Positions 11,258-23,819 of a DNA stretch of 64,000 nt are shown piece after piece. How positions within the stretch are numbered: the stretch's first letter is position 1; every line of letters starts with the position of its first letter. The DNA comes from Calvatia gigantea (Eukaryota > Basidiomycota > Agaricomycetes > Agaricales > Lycoperdaceae): positions 1,674,001 through 1,738,000 of the forward strand of contig JACAAK010000005.1 of the NCBI GenBank assembly GCA_025093985.1. The letters are read 5' to 3'. The notes under the pieces were generated by a model. The model ran no database searches and was not told the origin of the DNA. It saw only the letters and a program-made list of their open reading frames with translations. The translations under genes and the position numbers were made by a program.

Positions 11258-14149
11258 TCATAGGTCTTTTTGGCAGCAAAAGTGAAGGGTCCATGTGGAC
11301 AGTAACCTTCTGCTATTGACTTCTTCACCCGTCAATCTGGAAATAGTTATCAACAATCAATTGACTACAAGTCAAGAATAAACTCACCCAGGTGTGCCGT
11401 AGGTCAAGGGCGCAACGTAAGAGAACATGAAGAACATCACAAGGGCGAACAAGGCAGTGATAACTACACCCTTGGTTCCGACATCTGCATACTGCCTGGG
11501 CCGTAACCTAGCCTTGGGACCAGCGATTGAAATCGGGTAGTTGATGGTATCACTGAGGACGAAGCTCAGGACTGAACCAGCGATCAACGCCGAGGCAAGA
11601 TGCGAGGGCAGATAATGATGGATGAACAACTGTCGGCTGAACAAGAAGAATGGAAGGAAGTGAACAGCCCAGACAAGCAGGAAGAAACCTGTGTTGTTCC
11701 ATAGACGGTCGCGAACAGCTGTAGCAAAAATTATAAGCATCGAACAACAATCAACAATCGGGCGGTGATCCTTACGATCGGGTATGGGATCCATGCCGCG
11801 GCGTCTTGCGATGAGGTCGGCCCCAAGAACACCAATGTAAATTGACAAACCAACAACGCAAGCCCACCAGCCGATCAGGTTACCGATGAAATATATCTGC
11901 TTCTGGGTGTTGTTCTCCGTCCAGAAGCTGATGCCTGTGAGAGAGAAGGGCCAGTTGATGGGGGTACTAGCATAGGGATGTGAAGCAGTCAATCCAGCAT
12001 TATGTTGCACCATCAAAAGTTGAAGCTCGGCAAACTTCCTGAAGAAGTTCATCTTTTTAGGTTGCTTCAGGGGTTTATCGTCTAGGCGGTTGTCAAAACC
12101 TTCAGGATCTACGAGCAGTTTCAAAACCCGAGATGAGGAATGTTATATGAGAATTTACCATCGGTATCAATGATTTCATTAACAACCCAGATAGCAGACC
12201 TTTCCACAGGATTCTTGTTGCCATTAATCTCCTGCTGTTTGAAGGCCCAATCAGGGAGCGGAGTAGTATGCGTCCACATAGAAACCTTTGTCGGAATATG
12301 AATAAGCCTGAAGTAGCCGGACTTGGTCTTCCATGCCGCTCCCTCTGGCTGATCGGGGAGGAGGACCTGGAAGAGTGTGTCATTGTATCCACTACGATCG
12401 TCCTTGGGCCAAGTGGTGAACTCTTGGTTGGTGGGCATCAAAGGTGAAGCGACATCATGAGTCAGAAGGTGAGTCTGGGTGTTAACATGTAGGAGCTGAA
12501 TGACATCGCCGTTGCGAACAACGCGACCCTTTCCAGTTTCTGGGATAGCCTTGGTTGGGATGACCTGCCAGAAATTGTTAGTGTCATTATGACTATAGCC
12601 TGTGACCTGTTGACCTACGATACGTCAATATAACAATTCGTGATATACGATTAGATTGAAACATGAGGTACATACCAGCGCTGCTAATGCGACCATCTTC
12701 ATATGTCAAAGGATACCTCTCAGTGTGCGAATGCAAGAAGGTCTTAGTATCTCTGTGCTTCATGGTGATAGTATCGAAGTAGCGAATTTCTGACGCTGTT
12801 TCAGTACAAGGAACAGGCGAAGAGAGGTTTGACCTACCAGCACTACTCAGAAGCATTTCATTACCTGCAAGGGTCTCTTGGAATGCAGGACTCATAAAGG
12901 CGTCACCAGTGCCAGATTGAGTGAGGACGGCGAAGTGAACATAGAAAAATGAGAGATAGATAATGAAGGGAAGGAGGATAAGACCAAGGGCACGAGCCAT
13001 GAAATGGTGCCAGAAGTAGTCCTGCATAATGGGTATTATAAACTGAATACATCACATGAATAAACGATACATACCATAGTATGTCCCTTTCTGTAGTCCA
13101 GAATATCCCACAGGTCAATGAGAACGGCAATCCCGATGCAGGCAACGGTGAGGATGCCGTTGACTTTGGAGCCCCAGGTACAAGCCATGAATACACCAGT
13201 GAGGCACAACCAGATCCACCACTCCGTCGAAAATTCACTGTTTCTGCGTGAGATAAATTCCGAGCAGGTAAGAAACAATCCAACATACCGGTACCGCAAC
13301 TTGCGGAAGCGGACATAGGCGTAAATCGTCAATGACATGAAGAAAATCAAAGTGGCGTCAAGTAAGATCAGGCGGTCCTGCGCAACATGGGCGTTATCTA
13401 AAGAAACTTTCGTGAGCACCCATCCATTGCCATGACCGTAGCCTGCTAGAAAGCCGACATACCAAACAAAATCAAAATAGCTGAGAACGCAGCGATGATC
13501 GTTGAGTAACCACTCTCTTTCATGATAGCATATACAACGGGGACCGTGAGACTTCCAAGAATCGCAGGGAGGGCGCGCATGCCAACATAGGGCACATTGT
13601 TGAGAGTGTAATTGTCGCCAATGTTTTCGAAAGTGAATTCGCCGTCAAAGCCCACGAACCAGCCCGCCAGTCCGAAAAGGAGCTTCGCGAAGGGAGGATG
13701 AACGTCGAAGTAGTATTGACCTGTTATGTAGAACGAGGCGAATTTTCCGAAATGCACCTCATCAAAGCTGTGAAGTGGGCGTTGAGCACTACTGAGTCCG
13801 GAAATCAAAGTGAAACGAAAGGGCCACGTACACAACTTGATCAGGGTGGCTAATCTTGTAGAATCTCAAAGCAAACGCAAGCGCTGTGAGTACTCCAACG
13901 ACAATCACGCTCATGCTAGGTGAATCGAGGAGCTGTTCGGTCGTGCTACGAGATTGCTACATAACCAGTACTTCAGCAGAAGTTGAGCCACAAAGAGAGA
14001 TGAGCACTCACAGGACTCTGGTATATCTCAGCAACATGCTCGTCGTTTTGGTTATTGTCTGAAGAGATGCTGGATGGTGACCGAGTGGTATTGTCTTGTC
14101 GTTTGCGCAAGCGCGCAGCAGAATCGGGGGCCTTCCCTTTGCCCGACAT
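11258..14149 (-). CDS. PMT4: dolichyl-phosphate-mannose protein O-mannosyltransferase, PMT4-like
   Basis: A minus-strand gene with about ten exons. It starts MSGKGKAPDSAARLRKRQ at 14149. The luminal catalytic loop shows VFDEVHFGKFASFYITG and FDVHPPFAKLLF. Multiple membrane helices follow. The MIR region contains FLHSHTERYP, QQVTGYSHNDTNNFWQV and THDVASPLMPTNQEF. A second helical block ends HHYLPSHLASALIAG. The enzyme transfers mannose from dolichyl-phosphate mannose to Ser/Thr of secretory proteins in the ER. The MIR segments THDVASP and PDWAFKQQEINGNKN recall the Pmt4/POMT1 branch rather than Pmt1/Pmt2, hence the symbol; the branch call is less certain than the family. I extend the gene past a TGA at 11384 through a GTGAGT intron (11387-11337) because the next exon reads LTGEEVN...STWTLHF, the expected family C-terminus. 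Confidence 0.85.
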
Positions 14150-15057
14150 GACAGGGAGAGGAAGAATTGTTGATGAGCTGGAAAGTTGTGAACCGTGAAT
14201 TGGTTGACGCGACCTGTGGGTCACGTTTATACTGATTAGTAAGCAGCTATCCCCATTTAGGCATCGATCAAGACGGTGGGAAGGCTGGTTCTCTTTCATC
14301 AAGCCTCTGTCAGCACCAAGGGCACGCGAGTTGCGAATTCATAAGTATTTGCCCCCTCTCCGACGAGGTGTTAGAACATGAACGGGAAGGTTTCTGCCAG
14401 AGTGTTTCTCTCGTGTGTGAAGCGAACGCCCGGATACCGGACTCTTTTCGGCGTTCATTCGCATAAACACCACTACCAGTCCACACCCGCTCACACAAAC
14501 ACGGTAAGGTCCAACAACCTCCTCTCGGGGGTTATTCAACCATACGCATGTAAATTTAATTCAACGTCGTAAAAGGTCAAATGCATTCGCCAACACCAGC
14601 CCAAGTACAAAAAACACGTAGATGCAAAATGGCATTATTGAGAGGAAGTAAGAGGTATGCAGTCAAAGAGAGCTCCTCAGACAAAGACCAAGTGCGAGAA
14701 AAAGGTTTACATACAGCGGGAGTCAACTAACGATTCGAAAAGCGCATAGAGTAGGAGAAACGAAAACATGAAAAGAATTGACTAGAGTCAAGATAAGACC
14801 TCGCACAAGTCAAAGGTAGCCATTATTACAGTAGTGTAAGGTGTGTCACAAGGGGGAGCTGTGCGAGGACGACGGAAGACGCCAGAAAAAGAGGATACAA
14901 AATGAATGGTGTGTGTTAATGAATGACGGTATCATTATGGAGAGGAATCAAAGTCCTGAGGGACGAAAAAAAAGGAGGGACACTGAATAGATATAACGGG
15001 GAAAGGAAGGGACAAAGAGAAAGTAAGAGGAAAAGAAAAACCTCATTAACTAACCCC
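14150..15057. other. intergenic, promoter of the mannosyltransferase
   Basis: About 900 bases between two same-strand genes. It should hold the 5' region of the PMT gene and the 3' untranslated region of the Far1-like gene. It is purine-rich on the plus strand around 14930-15040. No gene, repeat or RNA was recognised. Confidence 0.5.
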
Positions 15058-18000
15058 TTAGTGGTCGCGGGCCACCCAATCAGTGCTACGAGATACCAGC
15101 TCGATAGAATTATCTGTTGTCCAGAATAACCGTTCCGTAGCACTGCGACCGCTCCAACTCTTTTGATCTCTGAGAATCATAGCCTGTAACGAACATCAAT
15201 ATAAGTAGCGACGAACTGCAAGGGATCACTATACCTGTTGGGCACCAAAATTCCGCTGATCATGCGCAAACATTTCCACATTATCCTCCAACGCCTCTGA
15301 CAGGATTTGTAAATCTTGCAACATCGCCTGCATTGCCCTAACCGCCGATAAAGTCTGAATCTCCCTCCGGTTCCTCACCATAGTGGAAGCCGGCGCAAGG
15401 GACTTCGATACAGTGGTTAACACTGTATGCAAAATCCTCTTGGTCTCACCCATAATCTTCTGCGCCTGTTGGAAATTCCTCCTCGAGACCAACACCAAAG
15501 CCCTCGTAATCATATCCGACGCCAAGAGTTCCATACGCCTACGGACAATAACCGGCTCAGAGAGGGTCGAAGGAGGCCGAGCGGATTGAGTCCCGGGTAG
15601 AAGCGTGATGGTAAGCAGAACAGGACGCGCAAGTCTGGAGATCTGTTTCGCAGCAGCAGGATCGAAGAACGAACCATCCACCTCCACCACTGGTACCTCG
15701 TCAATCATTTTCTCCATCATACCATACCCCAAGTCGGGCGGGTCGTCAATCGACAATGCATCTAATCCCATACTCTGCACAAACCGATCAGTGGCATTTA
15801 ATGCCCGCATCGACGGCGGCGCGCCATGACCCGGAGAGTGCATTTGTCCCCGCTGCATATCCGTATGGTCCAACTCCAACTCAATCAACATCTCCTTCCT
15901 CTCCCCATACCGCAGCTCTCCGACATCAACATCAACATTTTGACCATCAGAAGCAAGAATGGATGTTGGTCCGCCGGATACTTTGCGGATCCTAAACCGC
16001 TGGCTGTCTACGATCCTCATATGCAGCTTCATGTTGAGGAGGCCAATCGACATCATGCCGCCCACACAGCCCGCGACGCAATCTTGTAAGTCATACCAGT
16101 CTTTTACAAACGTATATGTGCCACTCGTGTGATTGGACATGAGCCACAGTGAGGCGGGATCATGCGAACGACCATAACCGAATGAGTGAATCGGCACATT
16201 TGCGGCCTCCGCCCGTGCCAAGACGAGATCCATTTGCGCTCTCCGCGTGCTGTCGGATGCATCGCTAACCAAAACCATGCCGGAAACCGGATTCCGTGAC
16301 TTTCGTTGCAAAACAACGTCGAGACCTTCAAACAAATGAGCATGGTCGAAATTTTTTTGGAACAAAAGCTCTTACCATGGTTAACAGCAGTCACAACGTC
16401 CGTCTTTTCTTCCTTGGATCCTCTAACCAAGAACTCATCCTGCGTGTCATCCATCCGCAACCCGATCTCATCGATGAATTTGTGGAGCCTCTGCTTGCCC
16501 TGCGGTCGCCCAACCATTATATATGGCGTCTTCCTCACTTTCCCAGACATCCCCACTTCAAAAGTTACCAGGCTCAATCGGTCCTTAGCTCTGCAATGAA
16601 CCCACGATAAAGTCCAACGTATTCTTGATGACCCGAATCTTTAATTGCGCTGTGCTGGGCTGTGAAGTCGGTGGCGGAACAGCAATAACAAGGATCAAAT
16701 CCATGGCGGGATGAATGACGGGGGGTAGCGAATTAGAAGGACCTGACGACTGATGAGGCGTCACCAGTGGAGGCGGCGAATCGTACGCGCTCAATTCGTC
16801 ATCTTCTCCCAATGTCGATAGTTTTTGATGCATTTGTCTGGATGGGTTCGCAGAACCGTGTGAAGTCGAAGACGATGTTGTCGATCGGGATGATCCGTTG
16901 AGGAGACTATCCACCGTACTGACCGTTGTCTGCGTACTTCCGCTGAGCATCCGCATTGCCTTGTGGCTGCCCCCAAAGTCCTCTACGCCAACCGGGCGAT
17001 CGGGTCCTGTTAGGGGGCGATTTTGCGACTGGAACATATGAACGAGAGCCTGGATGTTGTTCTTCCAAGCTTCGAGCGATGACCGATCCCGGAAGACGAG
17101 GATAAACGACGCAAGCTCATCTTCCATATCAATCGTCAAGCTCATCTCGCCCGCTGCGGATGAAGCGGTTACATTTTTTATATGCCTGACGTATATCCTC
17201 CCTTTGAGCCGCAGTACGCCCTTTGATGGTGTCCCGGAAGGCATGGAACTGCTATCCAAGGATGCATTCGAGAGGAGCCTTCCCAGGCCGCGTTTCTTCT
17301 CCTCGACGACGCATATAATAGCCTCTTTGAAGAGATACACGTAAAACTCCCGAATGGCCGCATCGCGCCGAACAGATAACAGGTCATACATCTGAAGTGG
17401 CCCTAGGTCTGATAGAGGATGCCCCTTCCAGTCAATGATCCGGTTTCTGAGGTCTTCGGTGATAGCGGTGAAAGGCGAGTCCTCCTCGTTGTGTATGAGA
17501 GTATTGGGAGGCGCATATGGGGAAATGTCGTGACCATTGGACGAGGGGCTGTAGTATGAGTCTTGCTGGGATGGTTGACGGGATGACATTTGTTGTGACG
17601 ATACTTCTTGATCATTTGGGCTTCGGTACCCGTTTCGTTGCTGTCTATCATGGTCGAGATGAGGGCTTGAATGCCCGGAATGGTTGTGTCGCCCATTATG
17701 GGCGCTATAGTCATCAGGCATTGCGCGGCCAGGGACTGAATCGGAGCTACGTTTGCCTGGCAGTTCTATTACAACGATGCATGTCAAAGGCTGTGTGGGA
17801 TCATTCGTGCGACTGAGAGTCGAGAACTCAGGCCGGACTTGTATAGAGGGAGCAACGATATAGGGAACTGCGTCGGGGCTGGAATTGGGTCGGAAAATGG
17901 GTTCCACAGGATCATCAGAATTGGGGTCATAGGACTCTGGAATCCCACGACGACTGGTGGGAGTATCACGGCCTGGATAGAGGTTTGCGGATTTGCTGTC

Positions 18001-18708
18001 ACCCATGCCAGTGAGTGCAGCGAGTTCTAGTTAGAGAACGTCTGTCAATACGTAAAGCGGCAAATGAAAAAGAAGTGCGCGCACTGTTAGATTTTCCCCC
18101 GTCACCATCGCCAACCTTCATTGGCCTTCTGCAGACGCCGCAAACCCCAAGGTTAGTTTTTCGTGGGATGGTACGATCCGCGCTAGGAGGGGGGCCATAG
18201 ACGGCTGTGAAGCAGGCCTAGTGATAAAGTGATGATGATCAATGAGAGAAGGCGGTGGAGTAGGAGGATAGACTCTTACTTCGTGGAGGGCGTGACCACA
18301 TTCTGGGACAATGTGAGGTTTCTCACCTGGAAGGCGGAAGCTGAAACTGAGGGGCTCGAGGCAGACGGGACACTCGTCCTCGATGTCTTTAGAGTCATGG
18401 TTGGACACCACGGGCACAGGAGCGGTGTGCATGGCGGCGAAGGGGTGTGGGGAGGAGAGGTTGTCGGTGGAAGAAGAGGTGTAGGAGGAGTATGCGGAAT
18501 GGACGGAGGGGGGTTTGCTAGGGCCGTTAGTTTTACGGAAGACGGTTTGAAAGGCCTTGAAAGCGGATTTGGAATTGGAGGGGGGCTTAGGGGCGGTACG
18601 GGGGGCGGTGAAGGTAGGTGTGAGAGGAAGTTGGAGACTTGACTGATCGACTGGAAGGGGAGAGTCTCTGTGATGGGTTCTCGAAATCCAAGTGGAGGAT
18701 GATTTCAT
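15058..18708 (-). CDS. RING-H2 / PH / VWA protein, Far1-Ste5-like scaffold
   Basis: About 1140 residues in six exons. Exon 1 (18708-18280) and exon 2 encode a RING-H2 finger: DECPVCLEPL, then VPECGHALHEACF and LGVCGVCRRPM. Exon 3 (from 18026) has a disordered stretch, then a PH domain (PLQMYDLLSVRRDAAIREFY, through ILVFRDRSSLEAWKNNIQ). A VWA-like domain follows, starting MDLILVIAVPPP and continuing RLSLVTFEVG, GLDVVLQRKSRNP, GMVLVSDASDS and VPIHSFGYGRSHDPASLW. The first MIDAS residues are not canonical. RING-PH-VWA in this order is the architecture of yeast Far1 and Ste5, which tether the pheromone MAPK cascade or Cdc24 to G-beta-gamma. I infer a related scaffold or ubiquitin ligase. The frame breaks at 16587 (an extra T creates TAA between LQS and KDRLSL) with no plausible intron. 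The last intron, after AQQ, leads to the terminal exon ending VARDH at 15058. Confidence 0.8.
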
Positions 18709-19327
18709 GAATAGACAGAACTGGGCAGGCCCTGCTGGCGCCTGTGTTCGGGCGCGAGGGAGTGGTCTATCAGAAATGCTCAGGATGGGAAACAGCAAAG
18801 GACGAAAGAAAAATGGACAAAGGGTGCCAACATAAACTCGGACCAATCCCACTTCTTGTCAGGGTCTTCCCATCAACACCACACTTTTCCCTACTTACCG
18901 CCTTTAGACACAATACCCTTTTTAATTCCTTCCCCAGTCTCTCTCATCATCTGCTGCTGCTTTCCATCTCCTCTCACCATCTTTAAGCGTTCAGCGCTTC
19001 GGCTACCGAACCCACGCTGCAGATAAATCAATACCACACCGACCCTTTCACAGATGTGCAGCCTTCTCCCACGGGCTGCAAGGTGTTTGACCTGTATCAT
19101 TAGCCCTGATCAATCCAAAATGATGATGTCCTGTCCGTCGCTATACTTAACACAGTTGGCTTATGACATCTATCACATACTCCATCCAAAACTCGTCCTT
19201 TTCTGGCGAGAGTTCCCCCCCAAATTCAGCCTTTCCTTTAGGCCGGTTCTGACAGCGAAGATCACCTAATCCGATGACACCGACAATCCGCATTACAAAT
19301 CAAAGTAATTAGCAATACTTAGTGCAA
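18709..19327. promoter_or_regulatory. divergent intergenic region, Far1-like gene and DOPA dioxygenase
   Basis: About 620 bases between two divergent start codons. It is pyrimidine-rich on the plus strand at 18850-18990, as is common in fungal promoters. No specific operator was recognised. Confidence 0.4.
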
Positions 19328-21137
19328 ATGAATGTGGAGTCAGTTGCTTGCTCACATATAACTGCCTTGCTACCCGGCAGCACTCGTATCCAAGAACCTC
19401 CAGTTATGACCTCCTAAATACCCAATGGGACCCGCCTCTCAAAGGCCTCGAAGGCGCGTCGCCACTACCAGACACCAAAAATCCAGACGGAAAGTCACTC
19501 TTCAACCCTCCTGGGCCCCTGTCCCCATCCTATCACAAGTTCCCAGAGCCTATTGATTCCTCCAACAATGGCTTTGACTTCCACGGTCAGTTACCTGGGA
19601 TGCGATGGCAACCGGACTCTTTCCTGTGTTCTTCTTCGCCTCCTTTTTCTTTTCTTTTTCTTTCATTTGCCGACGCCACGCCGAGTTGACCCCTTTACTG
19701 ACCGTCATTTGCTCTACAGTCTACTATATGCCGACGGTTCAGGCCGAGCTGAATTACGCTCGGGATCTCCATGAGAAGATTAGGCGGGAATTTCCCGAGG
19801 TAAGCACCTCCACGCCTCTGATGCCATTAAACTTGTCAAAGACAAGTCTTTATTTTCATTCTGTCATGACAATTGATGGCTAATTGATGCATTAGCTTCG
19901 AATTTACAAGTTTTGGGAAAAACCAGTTGGTCAGTCCCAGTTACATTACAGCTGCTTTTTCCTTATCCAAAATTCCTCCCTGCCGAAGGTCCGCATCCCA
20001 CAGCGATGTTCGAAATAAATACCTTCACACCCCACCAAACGGGTGTGCTTTTCTCTTGGCTTGTCGTTAACCGTGGCCCTTGCTCGTGAGCTTCTTCTTA
20101 CTTCACTCTTCTTTCACTTCGTTCGGAACCACGCTACCCTGCACCGCCCTTGGTTTCGCATATCCTTACTATGAATTCCCAACGGCGGCGCCCAAAAAGC
20201 CTCAAACCTAAATATCTCGGGTTTCACGTTCGGAGCTGCGAGAGATCTCCGAAGTGGACTCCTTGATTGAATCCCATCCAGTCCATTGCGCACAATTCGC
20301 TACAAATGTAACTTGTGGTGGCGCAGGGACAATCCATGACGAGGCACGACGCAACCTATGATATATTGATAGCCGGGGTCGAAAGCGTATCTCTCTTCGA
20401 GACGCACCCGAAAATTTTTACTCAATGGAATGTTCTGAGAATCATTCACTCCTGGAGAGAATTCAGAACTCCAAGGGACCTCAGCAGGTGGTCCCACGAG
20501 GCGCCGAGTATCCTTCTGATGCAGGATCCTGCTGTGCGCATATGGGACTTAAAATCCCCAGCCTATTTTTTCTTTGGGCGGGTAGGGGGGACATCACCTT
20601 CCCACGCGACGTAGAAATACCCTTTTGATTGCTCCCGGCGACATAAGCACCACACAGCGCAGGATTTGGCAGGTGCCATTCTTAGATGCGATTGATGTAT
20701 GACGAGCTTCGTTCAGACATCAACAGCAATGAGGGAAGGTTTTGATAGCTAGCTGACGGGTTGATGATGGGAGAGAAGGCGGGAAGTCGATGTACCCCAT
20801 GGTGCACGAGTGTTTTATCACCTGATAAGCACTCACTGCCTATATACGTTTACGAGAGCTGTGCTGGTCGGTGCGGACGGTTGGCGGCCGTGTGATTGTT
20901 CAAGGAATCTAACAGAGTGATATGACGCTCTAATCCTTATCCGTTGCCATCTCCCTTTTATTATCACACAACCATCCATTTACCCTCTCATGTCCTACCG
21001 TTTCTGGTGCTGACCACATCTCCCCCAGTGTTTTGGTACACCCAAATACCGACAACGCGTACAAGGACCACACGGAGTTGGCAACATGGATGGGAAGGCC
21101 GTGGCCACTAAATGTTGAGACGTTGAAGAGAAACTGA
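19328..21137 (+). CDS. DOPA 4,5-dioxygenase-like protein
   Basis: Exons: a proposed 6-base exon 19328-19333 (Met-Asn), then 19381-19585, 19720-19799, 19896-19929, 19989-20085 and 21029-21137. The joined protein reads QWDPPLKGLEG, LPDTKNPDGKSLFNPPGP, GFDFHVYYM, AELNYARDLHEKIRREFPE, LRIYKFWEKPVGPHPTAMFE, WLVVNRGPCSVLVHPNT, HTELATWMGRPWPLN. This is the family of extradiol DOPA dioxygenases that in Amanita make betalain precursors; most fungal members have unknown substrates. His residues in FHVYYM, PHPTAMFE and VHPNT are likely metal ligands. The start is uncertain because no in-frame ATG exists in exon 2 and the tiny first exon is inferred from splice phase. The last intron is 943 bases, far longer than any other here. 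Confidence 0.82.
20086..21028 (+). other. unusually long intron (943 bases) in the dioxygenase gene
   Basis: The donor TC|GTGAGC follows VVNRGPC and the acceptor CCCCAG precedes TVLVHPNT; both flanking exons match the family and the phase is correct. The other introns of this gene are 47-134 bases. No coding sequence, tRNA or terminal inverted repeat was recognised inside. Confidence 0.75.
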
Positions 21138-22235
21138 AGTCTTTTATTTGCGCACCATGCTCCCATCGCAACGTGAAGAATGTATAGTATTTCTCATGAT
21201 GCGGGAAAGGCTGTGGCACTTTACGAGATTATATTTGTGTCTCACTTCTAGTTAGTCAGTCTATTCAACACCGTGTAAACGCATTACAAGGACTAATATA
21301 TTGTCCGCATGCGAAACCACACCGCCTACAAATAAGGTTTTGAGAAACAGCGTTTTCCCCGGTCCAGCCTCTGTGAATTCCGCTTCGTACGAGCCAGGAA
21401 ATAGCAGACCAACCTTGTGGACAATTGGTCTGTAGCGGTGGGGGCTCTACAGTCGTAAACAGGTAAGTGTTAACAAGACTCTCTACCCTACCCGTCCCGG
21501 AGTGGCTCGGGTTGTGACAATTGGATGAGTGCCCAATCAGACGGGTAGTATGATCAATCTCAGCTACAGTGCATCGCGAGGAACGTCCTAGCAGTGGTTC
21601 GCTCTTGGGCTAGCTATTTGACACCTCGGAGATTGGCTTCATCCTATAAAAATAGGATTCTACGCAACATTTCCTCATATCGACGACACATGCTGTTATA
21701 TTCGGTCATCAATTATTCAATATTCGGCCAGACAGTATGTCTTGATGGATGACTTGCCCTCGGTCAAGTCGAGTTAACTTGCATGGGGGGCTGGACCCCC
21801 GGGGATCAAGGAATCAGTCTCGGGTCGGAGAATCCGCGGAAAGTACATATGGAGAAGGAAGTTGTACTACAGTCGACTACAGTACTCCGGACGAAGAGGA
21901 ATCCTGATCGATGACTCTCAACATGTAATAGTTGCAAAAGATATGATAACGCCAGCACCCTGGGTTGAATTGGTAGATGTGGTATATAGCTAAGCCTAGA
22001 CCATCCTACTCCGTGATTCCTGATTGCCACCGCGTGGAATGCCAAACCATGTCCGGACAATGATTATCTGAAGACAGGATAACATGATCCCGGGATGCTA
22101 ATGGCGTGGCAGAAAACTTGCACGGACTGCGAAGATCCGTCCGGCGGAATTGATCCCGGATCCATATAACCAAGCGCTGTTGTCTAACCTGGCACCACAA
22201 CTCTGCTCCCTTCCCTCAACACAAGTACAAACGAA
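21138..22235. other. intergenic, upstream of cystathionine beta-synthase
   Basis: About 1.1 kb with no supported gene. It holds the 3' end of the dioxygenase transcript and the promoter of the next gene, both on the plus strand. Short frames on the minus strand look random. Confidence 0.5.
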
Positions 22236-23819
22236 ATGGCTCCCTCAGCTCAGATTTTGGACACTGCATTGGATGCTGTTGGCAAAACTCCCCTCATCAG
22301 ACTCGACAAGATTGCCAAGCAACATGGTATTCAGTGCAACCTCTGTAAGCCTCCTCGGTTCGACGTCGGGGTCCTACTGAATCCGGGGTTCGTTGTTGCA
22401 CCTGTAGTGGGTAAAGTCGAATATTTCTCCGCGGGTGGTTCAATAAAGGATAGGATTGCAAAGGCTATGGTTGAGGCTGCTGAGAAGGAGGGGAAATTGA
22501 TTCCTGGGAGAAGCGTTGTCATTGAGCCAACGTCGGGCAACACGGGTTCGGGAATTTCACCCCTCATCCGACACAAATTATCTAACTTATTCATGCTGGG
22601 CAGGAATTGGACTAGCTCTTGCTTGCGCCATAAAGGTAATGCATAAACTGCTTTGTTCCAGAGTAGTTGCTGAATACTACAGATAAGGGGTATTCGGTGG
22701 TCATCACCCTGCCTAACAAAATGTCACTCGAGAAGGAAGCTCTATTACGTGCTCTTGGTGCAGAGGTCATCCGAACACCCACAGAAGCAGCTTGGGATGC
22801 TCCGGAGAGTCATATAGGTAGCGCATTTAGTCTCCCCACTGGCCGTCTCGTGGCTGAATTCCTTAACGACTGTAGGTTTGGCTCAGAAATTGGAGAGAGA
22901 GATACCCTACGGTATCATCCTTGATCAGTATCGCAACGTCCGTAACATGTTTTGAATGAGGTAGCCTAGAGCTGACCGTGTTTTGAACAGGTCAACAACC
23001 CTTTGGCGCATGAATTGACGACTGGCCCTGAAATAATTGAGGCTGTCACTTCTACACCTTCCACACCGTACAAACCCTCATCAAGCAGGGTTGATGCCAT
23101 AGTTGCTGGTGCAGGTACGGGTGGAACTGTGACCGGGCTTTCGAGGGCCATCAGGAAGCACAACAAGGACTGCATTGTGGTCGGTGTCGATCCCGTAAGT
23201 TGATATTCTTCCGGTCAGCGTATATCTGACTGTCACTCCAGAAAGGAAGCATTCTTGCCCTTCCAGAAGCCCTTAACACCGACGGAATCGGGAGTTCGTA
23301 CGTTGTAGAGGGTATTGGTTATGATTTCATCCCGGATGTGCTGGGCCAGAAGGAAGTGAATACTTGGCTCAAATCTTCTGACGAGGAATCATTTGTTGCA
23401 GTCCAGCAGTTAATGCGGACTGAGGGTTTACTTGTTGGAGGGAGCAGCGGTAGTGCCCTGAGCGGTGCCCTACGTTGGCTGAAGTCCGAGGAAGGACAAC
23501 AGATTGCCAAGACACCTGGGAAGAATGTTGTGGTACTGTTACCAGACGGGTGGGTGTCTCTACAAGTATACTTGACAGGACGCTAATTTGCATTTACAGT
23601 ATCCGTAACTATATGAGCAAACCTTGGTTCCTCAAGATTGCCTTGGAGAGCGGGCCCTCAGAACTGAGAAGCAAGATCAACAAAGTTCTAGACAAAGGTT
23701 CTTCCACGGCGTCGGTTCAAAATTGCGACGAACAAGAGAAAGGGTCCCCGAATGAAGCAATCACAGTCGCACCAGTGTATTCACTTTCTTCCCGAAGGAA
23801 TGAACCTGCTAAACTTTGA
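22236..23819 (+). CDS. CYS4: cystathionine beta-synthase
   Basis: A plus-strand gene with about eight exons and roughly 390 residues. It condenses homocysteine and serine to cystathionine using pyridoxal phosphate, in the cytosol. Visible motifs: [20 protein letters not shown], then [15 protein letters not shown] with the PLP lysine in SIKDR, and the phosphate/serine loop [18 protein letters not shown]. Further motifs are [56 protein letters not shown] and [14 protein letters not shown]. The last segment is characteristic of CBS rather than cysteine synthase. The protein ends about 65 residues after that motif, so I see no C-terminal pair of CBS (Bateman) regulatory domains. All splice joins I checked keep frame, including one GTCCGT donor after QYRN. 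Confidence 0.9.

Noticed and set aside
16566..16600. A 22-base GT...AG segment at the Far1-like break as an intron
   Set aside because: It would remove VGSLQSK from the VWA fold and is too short for splicing; one extra T explains the sequence better.
20300..20630. A nested gene inside the long dioxygenase intron
   Set aside because: Frames of 65-99 codons exist on both strands, but none shows a recognisable family or splice pattern.
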